Part shown: piece after piece, positions 22,001 through 30,050 of the stretch
Position numbering within the stretch: the stretch's first letter is position 1
How the letters are laid out: every line of letters starts with the position of its first letter
Assembly: GCA_017476785.1 (NCBI GenBank)
Contig: JAFUZD010000037.1
Location: 1-64,000, forward strand
From: Prevotella sp.
GTDB lineage: Bacteria > Bacteroidota > Bacteroidia > Bacteroidales > Bacteroidaceae
DNA length: 64,000 bases
Direction of reading: 5' to 3'
Position numbers and translations under genes: made by a program
Notes under the pieces: model-generated
What the model was told of the DNA's origin: nothing
The model's input: the letters and a program-made list of their open reading frames with translations, nothing else
The model's database searches: none

Positions 22001-23331
22001 TCCTCGTCAACCGCTCGTATGCCGACCAGTACAACCTCATTGCCTCGGGCGTGGGCCATCACATCCACGAGAGCCGCTGGCTGCGCCAGCCCGAATACCT
22101 CGACCAGATTATCCATACGTGGTACCACGGCAACGACGGCAAGCCGATGAAGAAGATTGTCAACTACTCGTCGTGGATAGCCCACAGCCTGTGGGGACGC
22201 TACGAAGTGGACGGCCGACGCGACTGGGTGGTCTCAGTATTGCCCGACTTGGAGTGGGAGTACGGCCACTGGGAGCGCACGCACCGCAGGTCTGCCCCCA
22301 AGTCTTCCCGTCCATCCGGGGACGCTGCAGCTCCCCTCCCGTCGGGCGGGGCCGGGGGTGGGTCCCTCTACTGGCAGGCCGACGTGCAGGACGCGATGGA
22401 GGAGACCATCAGCGGCGGGCGCAAGAAGAAGTACCTGCGCCCCAGTATCAACAGCTATATGTACGGCAATGCCCGCGCCATCGGCCAGATAGCCGCGCTG
22501 GCAGGCGACGACGCGAAGGCTCGCTCCTACCAAGCAAAGGCCGACACCATCCGTGCACTGGCCCACCAATGCCTGTGGAACGGCCAGCACCAGTTCTTCG
22601 AGACCCACCGCATAGACTCGTCGGCCAACGTGCGCGAGGCCATCGGCTTCCTGCCGTGGTACACGCGGATGGCCATCGACGATGCGAAGTACGGCGTAGC
22701 GTGGCTGCAAGCCGCCGACCCGCACGGCTTCTCGGCTCCCTACGGACAGACTACGGCCGAGCGGCGCCATCCCCTGTTCCGCACTCACGGCGTGGGTAAG
22801 TGCGAGTGGGACGGTGCCGTATGGCCTTTTGCTACCAGCCAGACGCTGACGGCACTGGCCAACTTTGCCAACGACTATCCCCATTCGCAACTCGCAGTTC
22901 GCAACGCTCAACTGAGAACCGACAGCCTGTATTTCGCCGAACTGGAGAAGTACGTGCAGAGCCAGCATCTGCGCGGCCGACCCTACATCGGCGAATATCT
23001 GGACGAGGTGACGGGCTACTGGCTGAAAGGCGACCAAGAGCGCTCGCGCTACTACAACCACTCCACTTTCTGCGACCTCGTCATCACGGGGCTCGTCGGC
23101 CTGCGGCCCAATGACGGCCGACGGGTGACGGTGCGCCCGCTGCTGCCGGCCGACAAGTGGGACTACTTCTGCTTGGACAACGTGCGCTATCACGGCCACG
23201 ACCTGACCATCGTCTGGGACCGCACCGGACAGCACTACCACGCCGGCCGCGGCCTCAGCATCTACGTCGACGGCCGCTTGGCGGCTCACCGCGATGACCT
23301 CGGACTGCTCCAAACCAACGAAATACTGTAA
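19084..23331 (+). CDS. Giant secreted hydrolase: GH43-like + beta-propeller (GH143-like) + GH142-like
   Basis: 1415 aa. Start chosen at MNKTLYLIMLLM (signal peptide ending ASAQ), 18 codons inside the open frame. Parts: residues ~20-305, a five-bladed GH43-like propeller with the three expected acids (MRDPSII, SCIDATLV, MMEGPTTV; also NVWAPELFWD); ~306-690, a second propeller with an Asp-box (STDGGQTW); ~735-880, a jelly-roll; ~900-1400, an (alpha/alpha)6 catalytic domain (LLRYDDYRHYVDHFN, CEWDGAVWPFATSQ). The last three resemble B. thetaiotaomicron BT1020 (GH143-GH142), which removes Dha and beta-L-Araf from RG-II side chain D. The GH43-like domain appears extra. A GC-rich repeat is inserted in frame at residues ~1068-1095. 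Confidence 0.7.
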   Translation: MNKTLYLIMLLMAATFGTASAQHDVFVSTSFHEPATDGLRFIYSTDGWHWDSIPGTWLKPEVGRQRVMRDPSIIRTPDGVFHLVWTSSWRGDRGFGYASSKDLIHWSEQRFIEVMTDTSTVNVWAPELFWDDERQQAVIVWASCIPGKFPRGIEDEKNNHRLYYTTTKDFRTFSPAKLLIDPGFSCIDATLVKRGRRDYVMVLKDNTRPERDIKVSFATSPYGPWSAASEPFTGKMMEGPTTVKVPEGWLIYYDRYELKDFGAHLTTDFKSFTDVSKRVSVPPLHKHGTIFKAPEHIVNNLLHNSDRVHYTGTTLSNPERHDGGLSPVVGVHNIQILRANREHPTAANGGGWTYNHQPMMAYWNDRFYVHYLSDPSDEHVPPSHTMMQTSADGYHWTEPQVLFPELTVPEGFQKPGRPEQAHNLIAIMHQRVGWYVAKDGTLLAIGNYGVAFDRKDDPNDGNGIGRVVREVKKDGTLGPIYFIYFNHTYKQYKPQWPYYTKADKAVRRACEEILANPRYRMQWVEEADRNDPLIPLNKAYKAYCDYTLPDGRLVALWKHALTALSTDGGQTWSQPVERARGFVNSNAKIWGQRLSDGSYATIYNPSEYRWPLGISLSADGLEYQTLNLVCGEVPPMRYGGNYKSYGPQYVRGIQEGNGLPKDSDLWVSYSMNKEDMWVARIPVPVRTEAIGHANDDFKAFKTLSELTDWNIYSPVMAPVGLADGWLTLTDSDPFDYARVERKIPASQELRVAFDLRAAQNDHGLLQIEFLDHQGTACSRIELTADGELRCKGGARYGGLGKYAPDSVYHIEAVLSVKNRLIQVFVNGKKAGQRMFFAPVESIERVMLRTGSRRTFPDIDTPADWYGTLDNAGATDPAASYAIANFRTSSTDASATVALLRYDDYRHYVDHFNTMEDENIRQAIPNADAWQWMTENVPLFDCPQQDFEEMWYYRWWTLRKHIEQTPVGYAMTEFLVNRSYADQYNLIASGVGHHIHESRWLRQPEYLDQIIHTWYHGNDGKPMKKIVNYSSWIAHSLWGRYEVDGRRDWVVSVLPDLEWEYGHWERTHRRSAPKSSRPSGDAAAPLPSGGAGGGSLYWQADVQDAMEETISGGRKKKYLRPSINSYMYGNARAIGQIAALAGDDAKARSYQAKADTIRALAHQCLWNGQHQFFETHRIDSSANVREAIGFLPWYTRMAIDDAKYGVAWLQAADPHGFSAPYGQTTAERRHPLFRTHGVGKCEWDGAVWPFATSQTLTALANFANDYPHSQLAVRNAQLRTDSLYFAELEKYVQSQHLRGRPYIGEYLDEVTGYWLKGDQERSRYYNHSTFCDLVITGLVGLRPNDGRRVTVRPLLPADKWDYFCLDNVRYHGHDLTIVWDRTGQHYHAGRGLSIYVDGRLAAHRDDLGLLQTNEIL
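22331..22369 (-). repeat. GC-rich interspersed element inside coding sequence (copy 1)
   Basis: On the minus strand it reads AGGGACCCACCCCCGGCCC, then GACGGGAGGGGAG. Related copies at 25724 and 27491 lie at gene ends. Here it is read in frame, giving a Pro/Gly/Ala-rich loop (APLPSGGAGGGS) between two helices of the GH142-like domain. Confidence 0.7.
22884..22911 (+). repeat. Four in-frame 7-bp units inside the GH142-like domain
   Basis: TTCGCAA, CTCGCAG, TTCGCAA and CGCTCAA in tandem encode a variable loop (HSQLAVRNAQL). A similar four-unit run occurs in the GH106 gene at 58687. Confidence 0.6.
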
Positions 23332-23335
23332 CCCG

Positions 23336-25738
23336 ATGAAGCGAATCCTCAGCCTTTTCACTGTTTTACCCTTTTACCGTTTTACCCTTTTACCTTTTTA
23401 CCGTTTTACCCTTTTACCGCTTTACCTTTTCACCTTTTTACCTTTAAATGCGCAGTCGCCGTTCGAAGGGGCACAGTGGATTGGAGCCATCACGAAGGAA
23501 GACGCGCGGATTCCCGAGGGGCGCAACTACAACGGTGCCACGCTGAAGCAGCCCGAGGTGAAGGCCGCGTGGGCGGCGGTCGACTCGCTCTCGCGCCGCA
23601 GCATCTGCATCGTCCGGCAGTTCAAGACCCGCAAGAACATCCGCCGCGCATCGGTCAGCATCGTGGGACTGGGCTTCTACGAGCTGCAGCTCAACGGCCG
23701 TAAGGTGGGCGACGCCGAGTTTGCGCCGCTCTGGAGCGACTACGACAAGACCGTCTTCTATAACACCTACGACGTGACCGACTGGCTGCGCAGCGGGCGC
23801 AACGACATCAGCGTGCTGCTGGGCAACGGATTCTACAACGAACAGGGCGGCCGCTACCACAAGCTGAAGATATCCTTCGGGCCACCTACGCTGCTCTTCG
23901 CCCTCGACATTGCGTATCAGGACGGCCGCACACAGCGTCTCGTCAGCGACGGCGCGTGGCAGTGGATGCCCTCACCCATCACGTTCAACAGCCTCTATGG
24001 CGGCGAGGACTACGACGGCAGAGCCTCTTATGGCACCCCGGAGGGGGGCAAGCTACTCAAGCCCGTGGTAATACAGACGGCACCGCGCGGCGAGCTGGTG
24101 CGCCAGATAGCCGAGCCGGTGAAAATCATCGAGCGTTTCAGTCCCGCCGACACCATCCGCCGCAGCGACAGCCTGCTCGTCTTGGATATGGGGCAGAATC
24201 TTGCGGGATTTCCCGAAATCACCGTCAGCGGCCAGCGCGGCCAGCGAGTCAAGCTGACCGTCAGCGAGACACTGACGCCAGACAGCCTGTGCAACCAGCG
24301 CCAGACCGGGCGCCCCCACTACTACACCTACACCCTGCGCGGCGACGGTAAGGAGGAGACGTGGCATCCGCGCTTCGCCTACTACGGCTTCCGCTACATT
24401 CAGGTTGAGGGCGACGTCAGCGCACTGCGCGCCATACGCTCCTGTTTCGTCAGCAACAGCGCACGGCGCACGGGCTCGTTCGAGTGCAGCAATGCGCTCA
24501 TCAACCAAACCCACCGCCTCATCGACCGCGCCATTCGCAGCAACTGGCAGGCCGTATGGACCGACTGCCCCCACCGCGAGAAGCTGGGATGGCTGGAGCA
24601 GGACTGGCTCAACGGCGAGGCACTGACCTACAACTACGACTGCCGCTCGTTCCTCGAGCAGACGATGCGCAACATCAGCGACGCCCAGCACGCCGACGGC
24701 TCGATGCCCGAGACGGCACCCGAGTACACGGTGTTCGAGGGGTCGTGGGCACCGCCTTTCCTCGAGTCGCCCGAATGGGGCGGAGCGCTCATTGCCCTGC
24801 CTTTCCTCTACTACGAGCACTACGGCGACGACCGCCTCATACGCCAGCACTACGAGGCAATGGTGCGCTATGCCGACTATCTCAGCACACAGGACTCCTG
24901 CTACATCCTGCGGCAGGGACTAGGCGACTGGTACGACTACGGGCCGTGGCGCGCGGGATTTGCCCGCAACACGCCGATGCCACTCGCCAGCACGGCTCAC
25001 TACTACCGCTGGACGCAGCTGATGGTCAGCGCGGCGGGCATAATGCAGCGACCGGCTGACGCAGTGCGCTTCGCAGTGCGTGCCGACAGCATCCGCCACG
25101 CCTTCAACCGCGAGTTCCTCGACCCTGCCACAGGCCGCTATGCCTCGGGCAGTCAGGCGGCACAGGCCATCGCGCTGGAGCTGCAGCTCGTTCCGCAGAA
25201 ACTGCGCAAGCGGGCACTCCAGCTGCTCATCGACGACATCCACAGCCACAACGACCGCCTGACCACGGGCGACGTAGGCAACCGCTACCTCTTCGGCGCA
25301 CTGGTGAACAACGGCCAGCGCGAACTGCTCTACCGGATGCTCAACCACTACGACGTGCCGGGCTACGGCTACCAGATAAGGCAGGGCCACACCACGCTGA
25401 CCGAGCAGTGGAATCCCGAGAACGGGGCCTCGATGAACCACTTTATGATGGGCCACGTTGAGAATCTGCTCATCCCCGACCTGCTGGGCATCCAACTCAA
25501 CGGCCGCCACATCCGCATAGCCCCCCACCCCGTGGGCGACCTGACGTGGTGCCGCGGCGCGGCGCAGAGCCTCAGCGGCGAGGTAAAGGCCGCGTGGCGC
25601 ATTGACGCCCAGACGCTGACGCTCGACGTCGACATCCCTGAGGGAGCCTCGGCCGTCGTCATCCTGCCCTTCAGCCACCGCCGCCTCTCTGTCGGCTCCG
25701 GTCACCACACGCTGACCGACCAAAGACCCACCCCCTGA
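23336..25738 (+). CDS. GH78 alpha-L-rhamnosidase
   Basis: 800 aa, starting 4 bp after the previous stop. Start chosen at MKRILSLFTVLPFYRF, whose hydrophobic core is made entirely of an 8-bp DNA repeat (cycle FYRFTLLP) and ends PLNAQ. Parts: N-terminal beta domains with GLGFYELQLNGRKVGDAEF and YKTVFYNTYDVTDWL-like motifs; the (alpha/alpha)6 domain with DCPHREKLGWLEQDWLNGEA (~410) carrying the catalytic acid region, GLGDWYDYGPW and LTEQWNPENGASMNHF; and a C-terminal beta domain. It releases terminal alpha-L-rhamnose, abundant in RG-I and RG-II. The stop codon lies inside a copy of the GC-rich interspersed element. Confidence 0.92.
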   Translation: MKRILSLFTVLPFYRFTLLPFYRFTLLPLYLFTFLPLNAQSPFEGAQWIGAITKEDARIPEGRNYNGATLKQPEVKAAWAAVDSLSRRSICIVRQFKTRKNIRRASVSIVGLGFYELQLNGRKVGDAEFAPLWSDYDKTVFYNTYDVTDWLRSGRNDISVLLGNGFYNEQGGRYHKLKISFGPPTLLFALDIAYQDGRTQRLVSDGAWQWMPSPITFNSLYGGEDYDGRASYGTPEGGKLLKPVVIQTAPRGELVRQIAEPVKIIERFSPADTIRRSDSLLVLDMGQNLAGFPEITVSGQRGQRVKLTVSETLTPDSLCNQRQTGRPHYYTYTLRGDGKEETWHPRFAYYGFRYIQVEGDVSALRAIRSCFVSNSARRTGSFECSNALINQTHRLIDRAIRSNWQAVWTDCPHREKLGWLEQDWLNGEALTYNYDCRSFLEQTMRNISDAQHADGSMPETAPEYTVFEGSWAPPFLESPEWGGALIALPFLYYEHYGDDRLIRQHYEAMVRYADYLSTQDSCYILRQGLGDWYDYGPWRAGFARNTPMPLASTAHYYRWTQLMVSAAGIMQRPADAVRFAVRADSIRHAFNREFLDPATGRYASGSQAAQAIALELQLVPQKLRKRALQLLIDDIHSHNDRLTTGDVGNRYLFGALVNNGQRELLYRMLNHYDVPGYGYQIRQGHTTLTEQWNPENGASMNHFMMGHVENLLIPDLLGIQLNGRHIRIAPHPVGDLTWCRGAAQSLSGEVKAAWRIDAQTLTLDVDIPEGASAVVILPFSHRRLSVGSGHHTLTDQRPTP
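23354..23446 (+). repeat. 8-bp NNTTTTAC repeat forming a signal peptide
   Basis: About eleven units, mostly 8 bp (TTTTACCC/TTTTACCG), a few 7 or 9 bp. Because 8 is not a multiple of 3, all three frames read the same residue cycle (F Y P/R F T L L P), so the hydrophobic core survives any unit gain or loss while the downstream frame changes. Here the array is in frame with the GH78 enzyme. Confidence 0.9.
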
Positions 25739-25762
25739 CCCTGCACGACGGGAGGGAAGTGA
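25724..25762 (+). repeat. GC-rich interspersed element at gene end (copy 2)
   Basis: AGACCCACCCCCTGACCCTG followed by GACGGGAGGG; it overlaps the last codons and the stop of the GH78 gene. Related to the copies at 22331 and 27491. Confidence 0.65.
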
Positions 25763-25781
25763 GACAACTGCCATCCGCCCC

Positions 25782-25835
25782 TTAACAAACTTTAACGGGG
25801 GGGGCAAATTTCCCGTTGTTTTATTTGTATCTTTG
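25782..25835 (+). promoter_or_regulatory. Promoter of the BspA-like gene with upstream TTAAC box
   Basis: TTAACAAACTTTAACG (25782-25797) and a G-run are followed, 31 nt after the box, by TATCTTTG (25828-25835), a perfect -7 element. Box, G-run and spacing match the promoter at 967-913 on the other strand. Confidence 0.75.
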
Positions 25836-25869
25836 CGGCCGAATAATTACGAACCACAAAAGACTAACA

Positions 25870-27348
25870 ATGAAACAACGTTTACTTTTATTCTTCTTTG
25901 CCCTCCTCGCCCTGACGCAGACGGCAAAGGCCGACGACTATCTCTATGCCGAAATCGACGGAACGGCGATGACGCTGAAGTACGGAGAACCGGGCAGCAA
26001 GCCGTACTATTCGTATGCCTCTTGGAGTGGTATCACCGAATCAAGCATCACCGAAGTCACCATCGAAGCCAGTTGCGCGAGCTATGCAGACACCTCGCTG
26101 AAGAAACTATTCAATGACTTTACAAAGCTCACGACAATCACGGGCTTGGCAAATCTCGGCACTACCAACGTGACCAATATGAACTCTATGTTCAAAAACT
26201 GCAAAGCGTTGGCCACGCTCGACTTGAGCGGCTTCAGCACTGCAGGAGTGACCGATATGTCAGAGATGTTCTACGGCTGCACGGCATTGACCACGCTCAA
26301 CGTCAGTAGCTTCAACACCAGCAGTGTGACCACAATGAGCAGTATGTTCAGAAGTTGCAATGCATTGACCACGCTCGACGTCAGTAGCTTCAATACCAGC
26401 AGTGTGACCGATATGGCCTTTATGTTCTACGACTGCACGGCATTGACCTCGCTCAACGTCAGCAACTTCAACACCAGCAACGTAACAAATATGAGCGATA
26501 TGTTTGGATACTGCGAAGCACTGCCTGCACTCGACTTGAGCAACTTCGACATCAGCAGTGTGAGTGAAATGTACTATATGTTCACAACCTGTCGCCAGCT
26601 CAAGACCATCATCACGGATGCGGATTGGAGCGGGGTGACGAATGGCATCGCTATGTTCTATGACAACTCTCAGCTCGTCGGCGAAGACGGGACGGCGTAC
26701 TCGTCCTCGGCAAGAGATAAGACCAAGGCCCACACGGGTGCGGGCGGCTACTTCACCAAGAAGACGGCTACGCTGACGGCCAACGACGGCGGCGACGGCA
26801 GTTACTATGCCACTTACTACAAGAGCAACGTCAATCGTCGAGTGAGCGAGGGCACCACCATCTATAAGGCCGACGTCAGCGGAACGACACTGACGCTGAC
26901 CGAAACGGGCGGCGACATCATCAAAGCCGGCGAGGCCGTCATCCTCGTCAGCACGGGCAGCAGCATCACGCTGACCAGCCTCGTCACTGATGCCAACGGC
27001 GACTACAGCGACAATGCCCTGCGGGGTGCCGAGCAGTCGACGGCACAGGATGGCAGCTCGAAATACTACGCACTGAGCAAGAAGTCGGCCGGCGTGGGCT
27101 TCTATCGGTTGGCCGATGGCGTCAACGTCCCCGCCCACAAAGCCTACCTCCGCATTGCCGGTAGCAGCGGTGCCCCCGAGCACTATAACTTCAGCTTCGA
27201 TGATGAGGACATCACCACTGGCATCAATGCTGCCAGCGCGCAGCCCACAACGGCCGACGGCGTCTGGTACGACCTGACCGGCCGCCGCACCACCGCGCCG
27301 ACGAAGGGCCTCTACATCAAGAACGGACAGAAATACATCATCAAATAA
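25870..27348 (+). CDS. Secreted BspA-like surface protein with DUF285 repeats
   Basis: 492 aa. Start chosen at MKQRLLLFFFALLALTQ (signal peptide ending AKADD), because the -7 element at 25828 lies inside the longer frame. Residues ~95-250 are about six tandem copies of a ~24-residue repeat of the type SSFNTSSVTTMSSMF plus a LTTLDV element, the DUF285 form of leucine-rich repeat found in BspA-like adhesins. The C-terminus (VWYDLTGRR, then GLYIKNGQKYIIK) is the short end segment seen on many Prevotella surface proteins and may be a sorting signal. Its promoter is separate, so it is not part of the GH operon. Probable role: surface binding. The ligand is unknown. Confidence 0.85.
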   Translation: MKQRLLLFFFALLALTQTAKADDYLYAEIDGTAMTLKYGEPGSKPYYSYASWSGITESSITEVTIEASCASYADTSLKKLFNDFTKLTTITGLANLGTTNVTNMNSMFKNCKALATLDLSGFSTAGVTDMSEMFYGCTALTTLNVSSFNTSSVTTMSSMFRSCNALTTLDVSSFNTSSVTDMAFMFYDCTALTSLNVSNFNTSNVTNMSDMFGYCEALPALDLSNFDISSVSEMYYMFTTCRQLKTIITDADWSGVTNGIAMFYDNSQLVGEDGTAYSSSARDKTKAHTGAGGYFTKKTATLTANDGGDGSYYATYYKSNVNRRVSEGTTIYKADVSGTTLTLTETGGDIIKAGEAVILVSTGSSITLTSLVTDANGDYSDNALRGAEQSTAQDGSSKYYALSKKSAGVGFYRLADGVNVPAHKAYLRIAGSSGAPEHYNFSFDDEDITTGINAASAQPTTADGVWYDLTGRRTTAPTKGLYIKNGQKYIIK

Positions 27349-27363
27349 GGGAGGAAACGCACT

Positions 27364-27492
27364 ATGAGAAAGAAAGCATATCTGACACCGACAACCCACG
27401 TCGTCCGCCTGATGGCCCGCCCCCTGATGGTGGCGGCCAGCCTGAGCGATAAGGAAGAAGACAAGATAACCGACGAGGGAGACATCTGGTAG
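27364..27492 (+). CDS. Short Bacteroidales-type protein (42 aa)
   Basis: Starts 15 bp after the BspA-like stop; MRKKAYLTPTTHVVRLM opens it, a hydrophobic PLMVAASLS follows, and it ends in the acidic KEEDKITDEGDIW. It shares the layout of the 60-aa product at 690-872. Probably cotranscribed with the BspA-like gene and closed by the terminator at 27547. Function unknown. Confidence 0.6.
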   Translation: MRKKAYLTPTTHVVRLMARPLMVAASLSDKEEDKITDEGDIW

Positions 27493-27530
27493 GGAAACCC
27501 ACCCTCGGCCCCTCACGACGAGAGGGGAGT
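27491..27530 (+). repeat. GC-rich interspersed element at gene end (copy 3)
   Basis: AGGGAAACCCACCCTCGGCC followed by CACGACGAGAGGGGAG; begins at the stop codon of the 42-aa gene. Related to copies at 22331 and 25724. Confidence 0.65.
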
Positions 27531-27546
27531 AAAGCGGGAGGGGAGC

Positions 27547-27596
27547 AAGACGAACAGGCAGATGATGACAATTCATCTGCCTGTTCGTCTTATTTA
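27547..27596 (+). terminator. Terminator hairpin
   Basis: A perfect 19-bp stem (27547-27565 with 27573-27591) around a 7-nt loop, followed by TTTAATAA. It ends the BspA-like unit and precedes the aldolase gene. Confidence 0.8.
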
Positions 27597-27615
27597 ATAA
27601 ATAAGGAATACAACT

Positions 27616-28551
27616 ATGACACCGAATTTCAAGACACCCCTGAGCGGCATCATCCCGCCGCTGGTCACCCCATTGATTGACAACGAGACGCTGGACGTAG
27701 AGAGTCTGGAACGGCTCATCGAGCACCTCATCGCCGGCGGCGTTAATGGTCTGTTCATCCTCGGCACCACGGGCGAGGAGCAGAGCCTGAGCTACGGCAT
27801 CCGCCAGCAGATGATACGCGAGTCGGCACGCATCAACCGCGGCCGTCTGCCGCTGCTGGCCTGCATCACCGACACCAGCATCACGGAGAGCATCCGGCTG
27901 GCCGGCGTGGCCGCCGACGCCGGTGCAGACGGCGTGGTGAGCGCACCGCCCTACTACTTCGCCACGGGTCAGCCCGAGCTGGCGCAGTTCTACGAGGAGC
28001 TGGTGCCGCAACTGCCGCTGCCCGTGTTCCTCTATAATATGCCGTCGCACGTGAAGGTGAGCTTTGCCCCCGACACCGTGCGCCGCATTGCAGAGAACCC
28101 GCAGGTGGTGGGCTTTAAGGACTCCAGCGCCAATGCGGTCTACTTCCACTCGGTGATGTACAAGATGCAGCACCGCGAGGACTTCGCGATGCTGGTGGGT
28201 CCCGAGGAGATTACGGGCGAGTGCGTGCTGCTGGGTGCCAACGGCGGCATCAACGGCGGTGCCAATATGTTCCCGAAGCTCTACGTGGCAATGTACGAAG
28301 CGGCTAAGGCGCACGACATAGAGCGCGTGACGGAGCTGCAGCAGCTGATAATGCAGATTTCGCTGTCCATCTACACCGTAGGCCGCCACGGCTCCAGCTA
28401 CCTGAAGGGACTGAAGTGCGCCCTCTCGCTGCTGGGCATCATCCGCGACGACTTCGTGGCATCGCCCTTCTACAAGTTCGACGCCCCCGAGCGGGAGAAG
28501 ATTCGGCAGGCACTGGAAGCAATAGACTTACGCCCTTACGGGCTTGTTTAG
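27616..28551 (+). CDS. DapA/NanA-family class I aldolase
   Basis: 311 aa, cytoplasmic (no signal). Seen: IPPLVTPLIDNETLD, the LGTTGEEQSLS motif, the Tyr in FLYNMPSHV and the Schiff-base Lys in VVGFKDSS (~167). These define the dihydrodipicolinate synthase / N-acetylneuraminate lyase family, pyruvate-dependent aldolases. It is 16 bp upstream of a sodium:solute symporter and near fucI, not near lysine genes, so a catabolic aldolase is more likely than DapA. Candidates are sialate, 2-keto-3-deoxy-sugar acids, or the Kdo and Dha of RG-II. The specific substrate is inference. Confidence 0.75.
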   Translation: MTPNFKTPLSGIIPPLVTPLIDNETLDVESLERLIEHLIAGGVNGLFILGTTGEEQSLSYGIRQQMIRESARINRGRLPLLACITDTSITESIRLAGVAADAGADGVVSAPPYYFATGQPELAQFYEELVPQLPLPVFLYNMPSHVKVSFAPDTVRRIAENPQVVGFKDSSANAVYFHSVMYKMQHREDFAMLVGPEEITGECVLLGANGGINGGANMFPKLYVAMYEAAKAHDIERVTELQQLIMQISLSIYTVGRHGSSYLKGLKCALSLLGIIRDDFVASPFYKFDAPEREKIRQALEAIDLRPYGLV

Positions 28552-28567
28552 GAGTTAAAAAGAAGAT

Positions 28568-30037
28568 ATGCATCTCATCGACTTCACCATCTTCATCGTG
28601 TTCACGCTGGGCGTGGTCGTGTTCGGCTGCTCGTTCTTCAAGAAGGGCTCGTCGGCCGACGAGTTCACGTCGGCGGGCCACTCCATTCCCGGCTGGGTGG
28701 TGGGAATGAGCATCTTTGCCACCTACGTGAGCAGCATCTCCTACATCGGCTACCCGGGCAAGGCCTTCGCCTCCAACTGGAACGCGTTCGTCTTCTCGCT
28801 CAGCATCCCCATCGCCTCCTATTTCGCGGCCAAGTATTTCGTGCCTTTCTACCGCCACAGCGGCTCGGTGTCGGCCTATACGTTCTTGGAAGAGAAGTTC
28901 GGCGCGTGGGCGCGGCTCTATGCCTCGGCGTGCTATCTGCTGACGCAGGTGGCGCGGATGGGCTCCATCCTGTATCTGCTGGCCGTTCCGATGTATATCC
29001 TGATGGGGTGGAACCTGCACGCCGTCATCATCCTCACCTCCATCGGCATCATCATCTACTCGATGCTGGGCGGACTGAAAGCCGTCATCTGGGCCGACGC
29101 CATTCAGGGCATCATCCTCATCGGCGGTGCCATCGTGTGTCTGGGCATCCTGATGTTCTCGATGCCCGAGGGACCGATGCAGACTTTCGAGTTGGCCGCC
29201 AACGCACCCGACGGCAATAAATTCTCGCTCGGCTCGCTGGGCAGCGACCTCACCACCAGCACCTTCTGGGTGTGCCTCGTCTACGGCATCTTCATCAATC
29301 TGCAGAACTACGGCATCGACCAGAACTACGTGCAGCGCTACCACGCGGCCAAGACCGACCGCGACGCCAAGTTCTCGGCGCTCTTCGGCGGCTATCTGTT
29401 CATCCCCGTGTCGGCCCTGTTCTTCCTCATCGGCTCTGCCCTTTACAGCTATTATGCCGCCGGTGTGGCCGAGCTGCCCGCCGAGATAGCGCAGAAGCCC
29501 GACTACGTGTTCCCCTACTTCATCGTCAACGGCCTGCCCGTGGGCCTGCGCGGCCTGCTTATTGCCAGCATCTTTGCTGCGGGAATGAGCACCGTGTCGA
29601 CCAGTGTCACCTCGGCCGCCACCATTATCCTGACGGACTACGTACGCCCGCTGACTTCAAAGAGCAACCAATCCCCGAGCCGCGAGCTTTTCATCCTCCG
29701 CCTCTCCAGCGTCGTCGTGGGTATCCTTGGCATCATCGTGGCCATTGCGATGCTGAGCGTGGAGAGCATCATCGACGCGTGGTGGACGCTGAGCAGCATC
29801 TTCTCGGGCGGTATGCTCGGCCTGTTCCTGCTCGGCTGTATGCCCCGCCGCATCAGCCGGACGGGTGCCCTCGTCGGCTGCCTCTGCGGTGTGGCGGTCA
29901 TCGCGTGGATCTCGCTGGCCGGACTGTGGAACCTGCCCGGCCCGCATCTGCACGAGTATCTGGCCATCGTGCTCGGCACGTGCACCATCTTTTGCACCGG
30001 CTTCCTGCTGACATTCCTGCTGAACAAGAAATCCTAA
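28568..30037 (+). CDS. Sodium:solute symporter (SSS family)
   Basis: 489 aa inner-membrane protein with about 13 hydrophobic helices, starting [19 protein letters not shown]. Seen: [20 protein letters not shown] and [15 protein letters not shown] near the first helices, [20 protein letters not shown], and [20 protein letters not shown], the sodium-site region. Family members couple sodium entry to uptake of sugars, sialic acids or other acids. Placed between the aldolase and fucI with 16 and 13 bp gaps, it probably imports the substrate of one of them (a keto-deoxy acid or a deoxyhexose). Confidence 0.85.
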   Translation: MHLIDFTIFIVFTLGVVVFGCSFFKKGSSADEFTSAGHSIPGWVVGMSIFATYVSSISYIGYPGKAFASNWNAFVFSLSIPIASYFAAKYFVPFYRHSGSVSAYTFLEEKFGAWARLYASACYLLTQVARMGSILYLLAVPMYILMGWNLHAVIILTSIGIIIYSMLGGLKAVIWADAIQGIILIGGAIVCLGILMFSMPEGPMQTFELAANAPDGNKFSLGSLGSDLTTSTFWVCLVYGIFINLQNYGIDQNYVQRYHAAKTDRDAKFSALFGGYLFIPVSALFFLIGSALYSYYAAGVAELPAEIAQKPDYVFPYFIVNGLPVGLRGLLIASIFAAGMSTVSTSVTSAATIILTDYVRPLTSKSNQSPSRELFILRLSSVVVGILGIIVAIAMLSVESIIDAWWTLSSIFSGGMLGLFLLGCMPRRISRTGALVGCLCGVAVIAWISLAGLWNLPGPHLHEYLAIVLGTCTIFCTGFLLTFLLNKKS

Positions 30038-30050
30038 AACTATAACGACA

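Noticed and set aside
27364..27492. Treating the 42-aa frame as noise
   Set aside because: Kept as a gene because of position, layout shared with the 690-872 product and a following terminator, but with modest confidence.
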